NCBI RefSeq assembly: GCF_009380135.2
Contig: NZ_WHUT02000002.1
Location: forward strand, 310,001 to 374,000
Direction of reading: 5' to 3'
Origin: Fertoeibacter niger
GTDB lineage: Bacteria > Pseudomonadota > Alphaproteobacteria > Rhodobacterales > Rhodobacteraceae
Length of the DNA: 64,000 nucleotides
The translations under genes and the position numbers were made by a program. Positions 49,163 to 57,198 of the stretch are shown here, in pieces (position 1 is the stretch's first letter; each line of letters opens with the position of its first letter). The notes under the pieces are model-generated. The model saw only the letters and a list, made by a program, of their open reading frames with translations. It was not told the DNA's origin and made no database searches.

Positions 49163-50644
49163 TCATATCACCCCGTCCAGTGCGGCAACGGCGATGCTGG
49201 CCTGTTCCACGTCGTCGAACGGATAGATGTCGCCCTTGATGATCTGGCCGGTTTCATGGCCCTTGCCCGCGATCAGCAGGGCGTCGCCGGGTTGCAGGGC
49301 ATCGACGCCGCGCAGGATGGCCTCGGCGCGGTCGCCCACCTCGTTCGCCTGCGGGCAGGCGGCCATGATGGCGGCGCGGATGCTGGCGGGGTCTTCGGAC
49401 CTGGGGTTGTCGTCGGTGACATAAAGCACATCGGCATGGGCCTGCGCCGCCGCGCCCATCAAGGGCCGCTTGCCACGGTCGCGGTCACCGCCCGCGCCGA
49501 AGACCACGATGATGCGGCCCATGACATGCGGGCGCAGCGCCTGAAGGGCGGTGGCTATGGCATCTGGCGTATGGGCGTAGTCGACGAACACCGCCGCGCC
49601 ATTGGCCCGTGTGGCGGCGCGCTGCATGCGGCCGCGCACGCCGGTCAGCTGCGGCAACACGCTGAACACATTGGCCGGGCTTGCCCCCGCGCCGATGGCA
49701 AGGCCTGCGGCCAGCGCCACATTCTCGGCCTGAAATCCGCCGATCAGGTCAAGCCGCAGCTGCTGCGGGCGGCCCTGCCATTCCAGCCGCAGATCCTGCC
49801 CGGTGGCGTCGAAACGTTGGCCCAGGATGCGCAACTCGGCCGCGTCGGAATGGCCCACGCCAAGCACCTGCACCCCACGGTCGCGGGCGATGGCGGCCAT
49901 ATCCGCGCCGCGCGGGTCGTTGAGGTTGATGACCGCCACACCGTCGTCGGGCAGAACGCGGGCAAAGAGCCCCGCCTTGGCCGCGAAATAGGCGTCGAAT
50001 GTGGCGTGATAATCCAGATGGTCCTGCGTGAAATTGGTGAAACCCGCCGCGCGCAGCCGCACGCCATCCATCCGGTGCTGGTCGAGGCCATGCGAGGAAG
50101 CTTCCATCGCCGCATGGGTCACGCCCGCCGCCGCCGCATCGCGCAGCAGGCGGTGCAGGGTGATCGGTTCGGGCGTGGTATGGGCCGAGGGCGCGTGCCA
50201 CGCCCCCTCGACCCCGGTGGTGCCGATGTTGATCGCGGCATGGCCCAGTGCCATCCAGATTTGCCGGGTAAAGCTGGCGACCGAGGTTTTGCCATTGGTG
50301 CCGGTGACGGCGACCATGGTGGCGGGCTGCGCGCCGAACCACAGGGCTGCGGCAGAGGCCAGGGCCTGACGCGGATCCTCGGCCACCACAAGGGCGGCAT
50401 CGGACCCCGCCAGCGCATCCTGCGCCAGAGCCGCCCCCGCCGCATCGGTCAGGATCGCCGTGGCCCCCATGCGCAGGGCCGTGGGAATGTAGTCAGCCCC
50501 GTGGGCCACCGACCCCGGCAGGGCGGCAAACAGAAACCCGGGCTGCACCTGCCGGCTGTCCACCGCGAGGCCCGTAACCTGCGCATCGCGCCCGCCCCGG
50601 GCGGTCAGACCCAGCGCCAGAAGTGTTTTTGCCTGATCCGGCAT
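49163..50644 (-). CDS. murE: UDP-N-acetylmuramoyl-tripeptide synthetase (meso-DAP adding)
   Basis: 493 aa Mur ligase. VAVTGTNGKTSVASFTRQI is the ATP loop. The DNPRSEDP motif near residue 400 specifies meso-diaminopimelate rather than lysine. AMEASSHGLDQHR and FVDYAHTPDAI are also typical. It follows ftsI by 21 bp. Confidence 0.98.
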   Translation of the reverse strand: MPDQAKTLLALGLTARGGRDAQVTGLAVDSRQVQPGFLFAALPGSVAHGADYIPTALRMGATAILTDAAGAALAQDALAGSDAALVVAEDPRQALASAAALWFGAQPATMVAVTGTNGKTSVASFTRQIWMALGHAAINIGTTGVEGAWHAPSAHTTPEPITLHRLLRDAAAAGVTHAAMEASSHGLDQHRMDGVRLRAAGFTNFTQDHLDYHATFDAYFAAKAGLFARVLPDDGVAVINLNDPRGADMAAIARDRGVQVLGVGHSDAAELRILGQRFDATGQDLRLEWQGRPQQLRLDLIGGFQAENVALAAGLAIGAGASPANVFSVLPQLTGVRGRMQRAATRANGAAVFVDYAHTPDAIATALQALRPHVMGRIIVVFGAGGDRDRGKRPLMGAAAQAHADVLYVTDDNPRSEDPASIRAAIMAACPQANEVGDRAEAILRGVDALQPGDALLIAGKGHETGQIIKGDIYPFDDVEQASIAVAALDGVI

Positions 50645-50665
50645 GCTGTGCCCTTGCCCCCGCCG

Positions 50666-52477
50666 TCACTCGTCAATCGCGTTGGCAGCCAGTAGCGCAT
50701 CGGGGGCAACAAATTCAACTGCCGGACGCAGGCCCAGCAGCGGGGCGGTGCGGCGGATCACCTCGGCGGCGACGGGAACCGCCGTCCAGCCTGCGGTGCG
50801 GCGCGGTTCGGGGCCGCTGGTTTCCACGGGTTCATCCAGCGTCACGATCAGCACATATTTCGGGTCATTGGCCGGAAAGACCGAGGCGAAGGTGTTGATC
50901 ACCTTGTCCTTGTAATAGCCGCCGCCCAGTTCCTTGGGGCGCGGCTTGTCGGCGGTGCCGGTCTTGCCCGCCACAGCATAGCCCGGAACCTCGCCCATCG
51001 AGGCGGTGCCCTTGGTCACAACCTGGCGCAGCATCGACACCGCCGCATCGGCGGACTTTTCCGACATGATGCGGTTGCCGGGGCCGGGCCTGTCCTGGCG
51101 CAGCAGCGTGGGCGTGACCGACAGGCCGCCATTGGCGATGGTGGCATAGGCGGCGGCCAGATGCATCGGGCTGGCCGACATGCCGTGGCCGTAAGAGGTG
51201 GTGATCGTGACGATTTCCGGCCAGCGCGCGGGGATCAGCGGCTTGGCGCCCGGAGCCTCGACCAGTTCCAGCGGGGTTGCGTCGAAAAAGCCCAGCGATT
51301 TCAGAAAAGCCTGCTGGCGCAGCCCGCCGATCTGCAAGGCCAGCCGCGCGGTGCCGACGTTGGAGGATTTCACGATCACATCGGTGACGGACAGCAGCGG
51401 GCCATAGTTCTTGCCCTGAAACTCCTTGATCTTGTGCTTGCCCCATTGCATCGGCGCATTGGCATCGACCATGGTTTCGGGGTTCACAAGGCCCAGTTCC
51501 AGCGCCTGCGCGGCGGTGAAGATCTTGAAGGTGGAGCCGAGTTCATAGACCCCCTGCACCGCGCGGTTGAACAGCGGGCTGTCGGCCGGGTCATCCTTGG
51601 CCCCGACAAGGGGCTGCGGGCGGTCGTTTGGGTCAAAATCGGGCAGCGAGACCAGGCTGAGGATCTCGCCCGATGTCACATCCATCAGGATGGCGGCGGC
51701 CCCCTTGGCGTTCATCATCTTCATGCCCGCCTCCAGCACCTCATGCGTGGCGGCCTGCACGGTCATGTCGATGGACAGGGTCAGCGGTTCGGTGCCTTTG
51801 GCGGGGTCGCGCAGGCGGGCATCCAGCGCCTTTTCGATGCCGGCGGTGCCGATCACCTCGGCGGAATGCACGCCTTCCGCGCCAAAGGACGCACCGCCCA
51901 GCACATGCGCGGCCAGCCGCCCGTTGGGGTAAAGCCGCATCTCGCGCGGGCCAAACAGCAGGCCCGGATCGCCGATGTCATGCACGGCCTGCATCTGTTC
52001 GGGGCTCAGCTTGCGGCGCACCCACAGGAAGCTGCGCCCGTCGGTAAAGCGTTTTTGCAGCGCTTCGGCATCCAGTTCGGGGAAAATCGCGGCCAGTTCG
52101 CGCGCCACGCGACCCGGATCGACCATATCCTTGGGATGGGCATACAGCGAATGGGTCAGCAGGTTGGTGGCCAGCACGCGGCCGTTGCGGTCGGTGATGT
52201 CGGCGCGCTGGTTCAGGATCTCGGCCCCGGTCGCCGCCGCGCGCGGTTCTTCGGGCTGCGAGGCGGCCAGCAGGCCCATGCGCCCGCCGATGATGGTGAA
52301 GGCCATGAAGAAGGCGACCCCCAGCAGCAGCAGACGCCCTTCGGCCCGGTTGCGCGAACGGTCGCGCAGTTCCTCGTGCCGCAGGCGCAGGTTTTCACGC
52401 TCGATCGTGTCGGGGTTTTCGCCATTGGCGCGGGCCGACAGGATGCGCGCCAGCGGGCGCAGGGGGGTGCGTGTCAC
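50666..52477 (-). CDS. ftsI: Septal peptidoglycan transpeptidase FtsI (PBP3)
   Basis: 603 aa class B penicillin-binding protein. One TM near residues 45-65, a pedestal domain, then the transpeptidase domain with SxxK in YELGSTFKIFTAAQAL (catalytic Ser near 310), SxN in VKSSNVGTARLA and KTG in AVAGKTGTADKP. Works with FtsW in septum synthesis. 4-nt overlap with ftsL. Confidence 0.97.
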   Translation of the reverse strand: MTRTPLRPLARILSARANGENPDTIERENLRLRHEELRDRSRNRAEGRLLLLGVAFFMAFTIIGGRMGLLAASQPEEPRAAATGAEILNQRADITDRNGRVLATNLLTHSLYAHPKDMVDPGRVARELAAIFPELDAEALQKRFTDGRSFLWVRRKLSPEQMQAVHDIGDPGLLFGPREMRLYPNGRLAAHVLGGASFGAEGVHSAEVIGTAGIEKALDARLRDPAKGTEPLTLSIDMTVQAATHEVLEAGMKMMNAKGAAAILMDVTSGEILSLVSLPDFDPNDRPQPLVGAKDDPADSPLFNRAVQGVYELGSTFKIFTAAQALELGLVNPETMVDANAPMQWGKHKIKEFQGKNYGPLLSVTDVIVKSSNVGTARLALQIGGLRQQAFLKSLGFFDATPLELVEAPGAKPLIPARWPEIVTITTSYGHGMSASPMHLAAAYATIANGGLSVTPTLLRQDRPGPGNRIMSEKSADAAVSMLRQVVTKGTASMGEVPGYAVAGKTGTADKPRPKELGGGYYKDKVINTFASVFPANDPKYVLIVTLDEPVETSGPEPRRTAGWTAVPVAAEVIRRTAPLLGLRPAVEFVAPDALLAANAIDE

Positions 52478-52818
52478 AGCGGTTCCTCCTCGCCGGAGAC
52501 ATTCACCGGCTGCTCGATGTTGAATAGCGGTTCGGGCGGATAGGCCACCTGCTTGGGGTCGCCGAATTGTTCCGGCTCCAGCGGCAGAAGGCCCAGCCGG
52601 TCAAAGTTCAGCGTGGCCAGTTCGCGCAGCCGGTCGGGGCGGTTCAGATAGGCCCATTCGGCACGCTGCACCGACAGCGCCTCGCGCAGGCCCGCAATCT
52701 CGCGGTTCAGCCCCGACACTTCGCGCAGGGCCTGCTGGGTGGCGTAATTCTCGCGGTAGGCCCAGAAGGCCAATGCCATGACAGCCAGAAACGACAGCAC
52801 ATAGATCACGGGGCGCAT
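52474..52818 (-). CDS. ftsL: Cell division protein FtsL
   Basis: 114 aa bitopic protein: TM at residues 3-21 (PVIYVLSFLAVMALAFWAY) then a leucine-containing coiled coil (LREVSGLNREIAGLREALSV) and the DRLRELATLNFDRLGLLP segment typical of FtsL. Position between rsmH and ftsI is canonical; adjoining rsmH with no gap. Confidence 0.93.
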   Translation of the reverse strand: MRPVIYVLSFLAVMALAFWAYRENYATQQALREVSGLNREIAGLREALSVQRAEWAYLNRPDRLRELATLNFDRLGLLPLEPEQFGDPKQVAYPPEPLFNIEQPVNVSGEEEPL

Positions 52819-53832
52819 TCAGCGGCGTCCTTTCCTTGGCGGGGTCTGGGGAAGCGAGGGCATGGCCAGCGCGGCAGGGTCGGTGTGGTCTGCGGGGGCA
52901 TCGGTGCGGATGCCCACGCGCAGCTTGGCCGAACGGGCGCGCGGGTTGTCGGCCAGTTCGGCCTCATCCGGCGGAATCGCGCGTTTCGACACAAGGGTGA
53001 ATCGCGGCGCGTCAGCCTCGGTGGCCGGGGCATAGCGGTTGGCATTCGCCTCCCCCCCCGAGCGCAGTTGAAAGAACCGTTTCACGATGCGGTCTTCGAG
53101 GCTGTGAAAGGTCACGACGGCCAGCTTGCCGCCGGGCTTCAGCACGGCCTCGGCGGCTTCGAGCCCCTGCACCAGTTCGGTAAACTCGGTGTTCACGGCG
53201 ATGCGGATCGCCTGAAAGCTGCGGGTGGCGGGGTGGCTTTGGCCGGGTTTGGGGCGTGGCAGGCAGCCCGAGACGATTTCCGCCAGCCGCAGGGTGGTGG
53301 TGATGGGTTGCTGCGCACGGGCGGCGACGATGGCCTTTGCGATGCGGCGCGCGGCGCGTTCCTCGCCGAAGTGATACAGGATGTCGGCCAGATGATCCTC
53401 GGCGGCGGCATTCACGATGTCTTCGGCGGATTCGCCCTGCTGGCTCATCCGCATGTCCAAGGGGCCGTCCTTGGCAAAGGAAAAGCCGCGTTCGGCCTGA
53501 TCCAGCTGCATCGACGACACGCCCAGATCCAGCACCACGCCATCCAGCAGCGTGGGCGCGATATGGGCAATGTCAGAGAAGTTGCCCTGCACCAGATCCA
53601 GCCGCCCGGCATAATCGCCGATCCAGCCCGCCGCCATCTGCAAGGCCAAAGGGTCACGGTCCACCCCGATCACCCGCCCTGCCCCGGCATCAAGCAGCCC
53701 GCGCGCATAGCCGCCCGCGCCGAATGTGCCATCCAGCCACAGGCCCGACACCGGCGCCACAGCGGCCAGCAAGGGGCGCAGCAGCACCGGAACATGGGTG
53801 TGGCGACCGGAAAGGGGATCGCTGGGGGCCAT
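52819..53832 (-). CDS. rsmH: 16S rRNA (cytosine(1402)-N4)-methyltransferase
   Basis: 337 aa SAM-dependent methyltransferase (MraW). [34 protein letters not shown] for SAM binding, [20 protein letters not shown] and [16 protein letters not shown] are diagnostic. Start 53832 (MAPSDPLSG), four bases after the mraZ stop. Confidence 0.97.
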   Translation of the reverse strand: MAPSDPLSGRHTHVPVLLRPLLAAVAPVSGLWLDGTFGAGGYARGLLDAGAGRVIGVDRDPLALQMAAGWIGDYAGRLDLVQGNFSDIAHIAPTLLDGVVLDLGVSSMQLDQAERGFSFAKDGPLDMRMSQQGESAEDIVNAAAEDHLADILYHFGEERAARRIAKAIVAARAQQPITTTLRLAEIVSGCLPRPKPGQSHPATRSFQAIRIAVNTEFTELVQGLEAAEAVLKPGGKLAVVTFHSLEDRIVKRFFQLRSGGEANANRYAPATEADAPRFTLVSKRAIPPDEAELADNPRARSAKLRVGIRTDAPADHTDPAALAMPSLPQTPPRKGRR

Positions 53833-53836
53833 CGGA

Positions 53837-54373
53837 TCAGGCCGCCGGCCTGGGCGGCAACAGCGACAGGATGTCGGCCCCACCCTTCAGTTCTTCGATC
53901 TCTTCTTCGGCCTGGCGGCTGATGGCGGCCTCGAACGTGTCAGCACGCCAGATCTGAAACGTGTCCAGGGTGCCGGCAAACACCGTTTCCACGCCATCCT
54001 TCAGCAGGTCGGCGGTCAGTTCGATCTTGTCACGCGCCTTTGAAGGCAAGACGATACGGCCGTCGCTGTCGATTTCCAGCGTGACGGTCAGGGTGATCAT
54101 GTTGCGTTCAAGAATGCGCCGCTCTTTTGTGCCCTTGGGCATGGCGACGATCTGCTTTTCCAGTTCGCGCATCTCGGCCACGGTGTAGCATTCCAGAAAC
54201 TCGCGCTTGTCGCCGCCATAGACCAGCACGAATTTCGCCCGCGCTTCCTTGCCCAGATCAGGGTTGAAATCGGGGTCGCCCGCCTCCAGAATACGGCGGA
54301 AGGCCGCAGGGATCGACACCCTCGCCTTGCTGTCAACCTTCTGGTTGAACTCGCCTCTGAACGCCTCGGACAC
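53837..54373 (-). CDS. mraZ: Transcriptional regulator MraZ
   Basis: 178 aa AbrB-like double-domain protein, first gene of the dcw cluster. [20 protein letters not shown] at the N-terminus and the second repeat [17 protein letters not shown] are the two AbrB-type folds. Start is GTG 54373 (VSEAFRG) with AAGGAG about 10 nt upstream; the in-frame ATG at 54502 lies in the leader terminator. In other bacteria MraZ represses its own operon by binding TGGGN direct repeats with 5-bp spacing; such boxes are abundant upstream here. Confidence 0.95.
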   Translation of the reverse strand: MSEAFRGEFNQKVDSKARVSIPAAFRRILEAGDPDFNPDLGKEARAKFVLVYGGDKREFLECYTVAEMRELEKQIVAMPKGTKERRILERNMITLTVTLEIDSDGRIVLPSKARDKIELTADLLKDGVETVFAGTLDTFQIWRADTFEAAISRQAEEEIEELKGGADILSLLPPRPAA

Positions 54374-54431
54374 GGCCTTGCGGCTCCTTCTTGTTCCCGG
54401 TGCGGGTGGACCCGGCGGGAAACGGCGGCCT

Positions 54432-54477
54432 GAAATGAAAACGGCGGATCGAGCGGCTGCCACTGCCCGATCCGCCG
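54432..54477 (-). terminator. Intrinsic terminator inside the mraZ leader
   Basis: CGGCGGATCG (54442-54451) pairs with CGATCCGCCG (54468-54477), extended by GC/GC, and is followed on the minus strand by TTTTCATTTC. It stops transcription about 60 bp before the mraZ start codon, so only part of the transcripts reach mraZ. Confidence 0.85.
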
Positions 54478-54641
54478 GTCTGTCCCATCGCTGGGTGCCC
54501 AACTGCGCGCGCCACCTGGGGGGATGTCTGCTCGCTCGCGCGTCGGATCTCTTTGTTTCGGGAACGAAGGCGGGTGCCTGTATGAAACTGCCGATTTCGC
54601 CTGTTCGGGGTCTTTGCCGCCCCTAGCTTGGTGTGCCCGTC
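54432..54641 (-). ncRNA. upsM: UpsM-like sRNA from the dcw 5' leader (approximate ends)
   Basis: In R. sphaeroides the dcw cluster has a roughly 270-nt leader whose upstream part is released as the sRNA UpsM (about 200 nt) by partial termination ahead of mraZ. Here the same layout is seen: a long ORF-free leader and a strong terminator at 54432-54477. The 5' end at about 54641 is extrapolated from the R. sphaeroides leader length, not read from a clear promoter. Confidence 0.6.
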
Positions 54642-54657
54642 TTCGCTTCCGTGAGCA

Positions 54658-54712
54658 AGGGATGCCATGGGATCAGATGGGAAGCAAAGGGTTTTTTTGG
54701 GATGAACTGGGG
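54658..54712 (+). promoter_or_regulatory. Six TGGGN-type boxes at exact 10-bp spacing (MraZ-box array, inverted orientation)
   Basis: On the plus strand AGGGA (54658), TGGGA (54668), TGGGA (54678), AGGGT (54688), TGGGA (54698) and TGGGG (54708) start precisely 10 bp apart, i.e. five-base boxes with five-base spacers. This is the MraZ operator pattern (family knowledge) but in opposite orientation to mraZ and with up to six boxes. It lies immediately upstream of the presumed dcw transcription start. Confidence 0.6.
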
Positions 54713-54839
54713 GCACAGGGGCAAGAGGTGGAAACCGGAGGGACAAATGCGATGCGCCGCGCCCGCCGCACTACCAATTGTGGCGAAAGTTGTGATCGGG
54801 ACACCCTAAATGTAGGGGGCACAGGCCGATGCCACCTGA

Positions 54840-54864
54840 TCCCAAGATTTCCCATTTTTTCCCG
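54840..54864 (-). promoter_or_regulatory. Three TGGGN boxes in canonical orientation
   Basis: On the minus strand CGGGA (54864-54860), TGGGA (54854-54850) and TGGGA (54844-54840) are separated by 5 bp, with TGGCA continuing the 10-bp phase at 54834-54830. This is the textbook three-repeat MraZ operator orientation relative to mraZ. Confidence 0.55.
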
Positions 54865-54906
54865 GCGGTTCCGGCACGTCCCGCATGCGCCATGGGAACA
54901 AGTCAA

Positions 54907-54932
54907 GAACCCGGTGCAAACGCCCCGGGTTC
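54907..54932 (-). terminator. Possible terminator of the mrp transcript
   Basis: GAACCCGG (54907-54914) pairs with CCGGGTTC (54925-54932), 10-nt loop, followed on the minus strand by TTGACTTGTT. It lies about 100 bp after the mrp stop. The remaining sequence from 54720 to 55030 holds no supported gene. Confidence 0.4.
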
Positions 54933-54985
54933 ACAGCCGATTCGCGGATAAGTGATTCGCAGAGACGGCGCGTGAGCGCCCCTTT

Positions 54986-55000
54986 TCCCATGATTTCCCA
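54986..55000 (-). promoter_or_regulatory. Two further TGGGA boxes just after mrp
   Basis: TGGGA (55000-54996) and TGGGA (54990-54986) on the minus strand with a 5-bp spacer (AATCA). They continue the MraZ-box theme 120-130 bp upstream of the three-box cluster. Two boxes alone could be chance. Confidence 0.35.
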
Positions 55001-55030
55001 CCCCCGTCCGGGGCGGGAAACCGGGCCGGT

Positions 55031-56122
55031 TCAGGCCATGCCGCCCGCGACCAGCCGGGCGGCCAGGGCGGCATAGGCCTGGGCCAAGGGCCCCTCGCCC
55101 GCCGCCACTGGCGTGCCGGAATCGCCTGCCAGCCGCACATCCAGATGCAGCGGCAGTTCGCCCAGAAACGGCAGGCCCAGCCGCACCGCATCGGCGGCTA
55201 CCCCGCCATGGCCAAAGATGTGCGCCTCGTGCCCGCAGGCGGGGCATATGTAGGACGACATGTTCTCGATCAGCCCCAGCACCGGGGTTTTCAGCTTCTG
55301 AAACATGTCCAGCGCCTTCCTCGCATCCAGCAGCGCCACATCCTGCGGCGTGCTGACGACAATCGCGCCGGTCAGGTGGGTGCGCTGGCACAGGGTCAGT
55401 TGAATGTCGCCCGTGCCCGGTGGCAGGTCGATGATCAAGATATCCAGCCCGCCCCATTCCACCTGCCCCAGCAGTTGCTGCAAGGCCCCCATGATCATCG
55501 GGCCGCGCCAGATCACCGCCTCGTCCTCTTTCAGCATCAGGCCGATCGACATCATGGTGACGCCATGGGCCTGCAAGGGGATGATCGTCTTGCCATCGGG
55601 GCTGGCCGGGCGTTTGGACACGCCCATCATGCGCGGCTGGCTGGGGCCGTAGATGTCGGCATCCAGAAGGCCCACGAGCCGCCCCTGCCGCGCCAGCGCG
55701 ACTGCAAGGTTGGAGGCGACGGTGGATTTGCCCACCCCGCCCTTGCCCGAAGCAATGGCGATGATGCGGTCGATGCCCGATATTCGCTGCGGGCCTGCGG
55801 GCGCGGGCGTGGGATGCTGGCCGATCTTCAGCCCGGGCGCGGGGCCGTGGGAATGCGCCGCCTTGGGTGCCGCCGGGCCATGCGCGGTCAACACCACGGC
55901 CACATCGGTTACACCCGGCACGGCGCGCACCGCCGCCTCGGCCGCGATGCGCGCGGGCTCCAGCATGCGGGCCTGTTCGGGATTCTCGGCCTCGATCACG
56001 AAACGCACTTTTCCGCCCTCAAACGAAAGCGCGCGAATCAAGTCGCGTCCGGTCAGGCTGCCGCCACCGGGGATTTCGATCCGGCCCAGAGCCTCCAGCA
56101 CGCTGTCCCGCAGATCCGGCAT
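55031..56122 (-). CDS. Mrp/NBP35-type iron-sulfur cluster carrier ATPase
   Basis: 363 aa. N-terminal MIP18/DUF59 domain (DSVLEALGRIEIPGGGSL), linker, then the Mrp ATPase with the deviant Walker A SGKGGVGKSTVASNLA (about residues 129-144) and the cluster-binding CxxC in SYICPACGHEA. It is thought to carry [4Fe-4S] clusters to apo-proteins. ATG 56122 lies 5 nt after AAGGAG, better spaced than ATG 56125 or 56140. Confidence 0.93.
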   Translation of the reverse strand: MPDLRDSVLEALGRIEIPGGGSLTGRDLIRALSFEGGKVRFVIEAENPEQARMLEPARIAAEAAVRAVPGVTDVAVVLTAHGPAAPKAAHSHGPAPGLKIGQHPTPAPAGPQRISGIDRIIAIASGKGGVGKSTVASNLAVALARQGRLVGLLDADIYGPSQPRMMGVSKRPASPDGKTIIPLQAHGVTMMSIGLMLKEDEAVIWRGPMIMGALQQLLGQVEWGGLDILIIDLPPGTGDIQLTLCQRTHLTGAIVVSTPQDVALLDARKALDMFQKLKTPVLGLIENMSSYICPACGHEAHIFGHGGVAADAVRLGLPFLGELPLHLDVRLAGDSGTPVAAGEGPLAQAYAALAARLVAGGMA

Positions 56123-56289
56123 CATCTCTCCTTCGCCCAAAGCCCGGGCACAGCTTCAACGCTTTGCACCAAAGGGCAAGCCCGTGTTTACCATTTGCTC
56201 AAAATTCAGACGAAGCGCCTGTTTCCCATTGGTTATTTCACCTGTGCAGTCATGCATTCGCCGCATGGCAGCATTGCGGGGAAAGGACA

Positions 56290-56317
56290 TTGTGCAGTTG
56301 CAGCAATTGCCCCATGT
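56290..56317 (+). promoter_or_regulatory. Candidate heat-shock-type promoter of the DUF1127/RNA operon
   Basis: TTGTGC (56290-56295) and CCATGT (56312-56317) with a 16-bp spacer resemble the CTTG...CCATNT pattern of alphaproteobacterial RpoH promoters. The R. sphaeroides counterpart is RpoH-dependent. This is a weak visual match. Confidence 0.3.
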
Positions 56318-56390
56318 TACCCCTAACAGCGCAACGGACAGCCAGATGGCCAACCGCAGAAGCGCCGGATATAACTTGAGGCTAAAGACA

Positions 56391-56606
56391 ATGGCTTATG
56401 TAAACACCACCCGCGTTGCGAACAACGGTCTTGCTGACCGCGTGGCAACCCTTGTGAAATCGGTGAAGGATGGCCTGCAGCGCCGCCGGATCTACAGCCA
56501 GACAGTCCGCGAACTGAACGCCCTGACGGCGCGCGAACTGGCTGACCTTGGCATTCACCGCTCGTCGATCGCCCGCATCGCCATGGAAGCGGCCTACGGC
56601 AAATAA
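56391..56606 (+). CDS. ccaF1: DUF1127 small protein, CcaF1-like
   Basis: 71 aa. The C-terminal DUF1127 motif RELNALTARELADLGIHRSS is an arginine-rich helix-turn-helix-like segment (residues about 42-61); N-terminus AYVNTTRVANNGLADRV. Length and context match RSP_6037 (CcaF1) of R. sphaeroides, described as an RNA-binding protein whose gene is followed by the CcsR sRNAs. Exactly that arrangement is seen here. Longer upstream in-frame starts overlap mrp on the other strand and are spurious. Confidence 0.9.
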   Translation: MAYVNTTRVANNGLADRVATLVKSVKDGLQRRRIYSQTVRELNALTARELADLGIHRSSIARIAMEAAYGK

Positions 56607-56616
56607 GTTTCTTGCG

Positions 56617-56684
56617 AGACCCCACCTCCTCCCGGGGTCTGTAGCAAAAGCGGCGGCACTTCTCCTCCTCCCTGGTGCCGCCGC
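56617..56684 (+). ncRNA. CcsR/cuckoo-type sRNA unit 1
   Basis: Hairpin 1: AGACCCC-(ACCTCCTCCC)-GGGGTCT (56617-56640). Hairpin 2: perfect 10-bp GCGGCGGCAC/GTGCCGCCGC around TTCTCCTCCTCCCTG (56650-56684). Both loops carry the CCTCCTCCC motif complementary to Shine-Dalgarno sequences. The unit begins 11 bp after the DUF1127 stop. Confidence 0.8.
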
Positions 56685-56737
56685 CCTTTACACCGAAGCT
56701 ACGGCTCAGACCTGACCCGGCTTCACCCAGCTTCGAA

Positions 56738-56804
56738 AGGCCCCTCCTCCTCCCTGGGCCTGACGAAAGCGCGGCGGCCCCCTCCTCCTCCCTGGGGTCG
56801 CCGC
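56738..56804 (+). ncRNA. CcsR/cuckoo-type sRNA unit 2
   Basis: Hairpin 3: AGGCCC-(CTCCTCCTCCCT)-GGGCCT (56738-56761). Hairpin 4: 11-bp stem GCGGCGGCCCC/GGGGTCGCCGC with one G-T pair, same loop (56771-56804). The preceding spacer (56685-56737) is not similar to the loops. Confidence 0.8.
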
Positions 56805-56847
56805 ACCAGTTTCCGGCCCGGGCCCTGCGCTCCGGCCACATGGGCTT

Positions 56848-56923
56848 CAGCCGCCCTACCTCCTCCCGGGGTTGGCTGACGACCAGGGCGGCGCCTCTGA
56901 TCCTCCTCCCCGGGGGTGCCGCC
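56848..56923 (+). ncRNA. CcsR/cuckoo-type sRNA unit 3
   Basis: Hairpin 5: CAGCC/GGCTG plus CC/GG around TACCTCCTCCC with one mismatch (56848-56878). Hairpin 6: GGCGGC/GCCGCC extended by G-T, CC/GG around TGATCCTCCTCCC (56887-56923). The following spacer itself folds (GGAAAC...GTTTCC, 56936-56960). Confidence 0.78.
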
Positions 56924-56966
56924 ATTGAGATACGGAAACCGGGCCTGGCCCGTTTCCACCGGCCTG

Positions 56967-57037
56967 CGGTGCCCTACCTCCTCCCGGGGTGCCGTTGACC
57001 AGAGCGGCGGCTTCGACCTCCTCCCCGGAGCCGCCGC
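56967..57037 (+). ncRNA. CcsR/cuckoo-type sRNA unit 4
   Basis: Hairpin 7: CGGTGCCC/GGGTGCCG paired through two compensating G-T wobbles around TACCTCCTCCCG (56967-56994). Hairpin 8: GCGGCGGCT/AGCCGCCGC extended by TCG/CGG around ACCTCCTCCC (57004-57037). Confidence 0.8.
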
Positions 57038-57080
57038 GCCTGAATTCGGGAACGGGCGCTGCCCTGTCCCACAACCGCTT

Positions 57081-57154
57081 CGGTCGCCCCACCTCCTCCC
57101 GGGGTCAGGCCGAGGATAAGACCGGCGGCCCCCTCCTCCTCCCTGGGGTTGCCG
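57081..57154 (+). ncRNA. CcsR/cuckoo-type sRNA unit 5
   Basis: Hairpin 9: CCCC/GGGG with outer CGG/CCG around ACCTCCTCCC (57081-57112). Hairpin 10: 10-bp CGGCGGCCCC/GGGGTTGCCG with two G-T pairs around CTCCTCCTCCCT (57123-57154). Confidence 0.8.
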
Positions 57155-57198
57155 TGTCGTCATACCGGCGCAGGCACAGCCGCGCCGAGGATACGGAT

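Noticed and set aside
54432-54641. RNase P RNA or tmRNA in the mraZ leader
   Set aside because: None of the universally conserved RNase P or tmRNA sequence blocks are present.
54524-54955. Plus-strand 143-codon frame upstream of mraZ
   Set aside because: No plausible ribosome-binding site or family pattern; it crosses the box array and leader RNA.
56323-57163. Minus-strand reading frames across the hairpin array with GREEEG-type repeats
   Set aside because: They are the antisense of the CCTCC-loop hairpins; no ribosome-binding site, low-complexity repeats, and the RNA interpretation explains the repeats.
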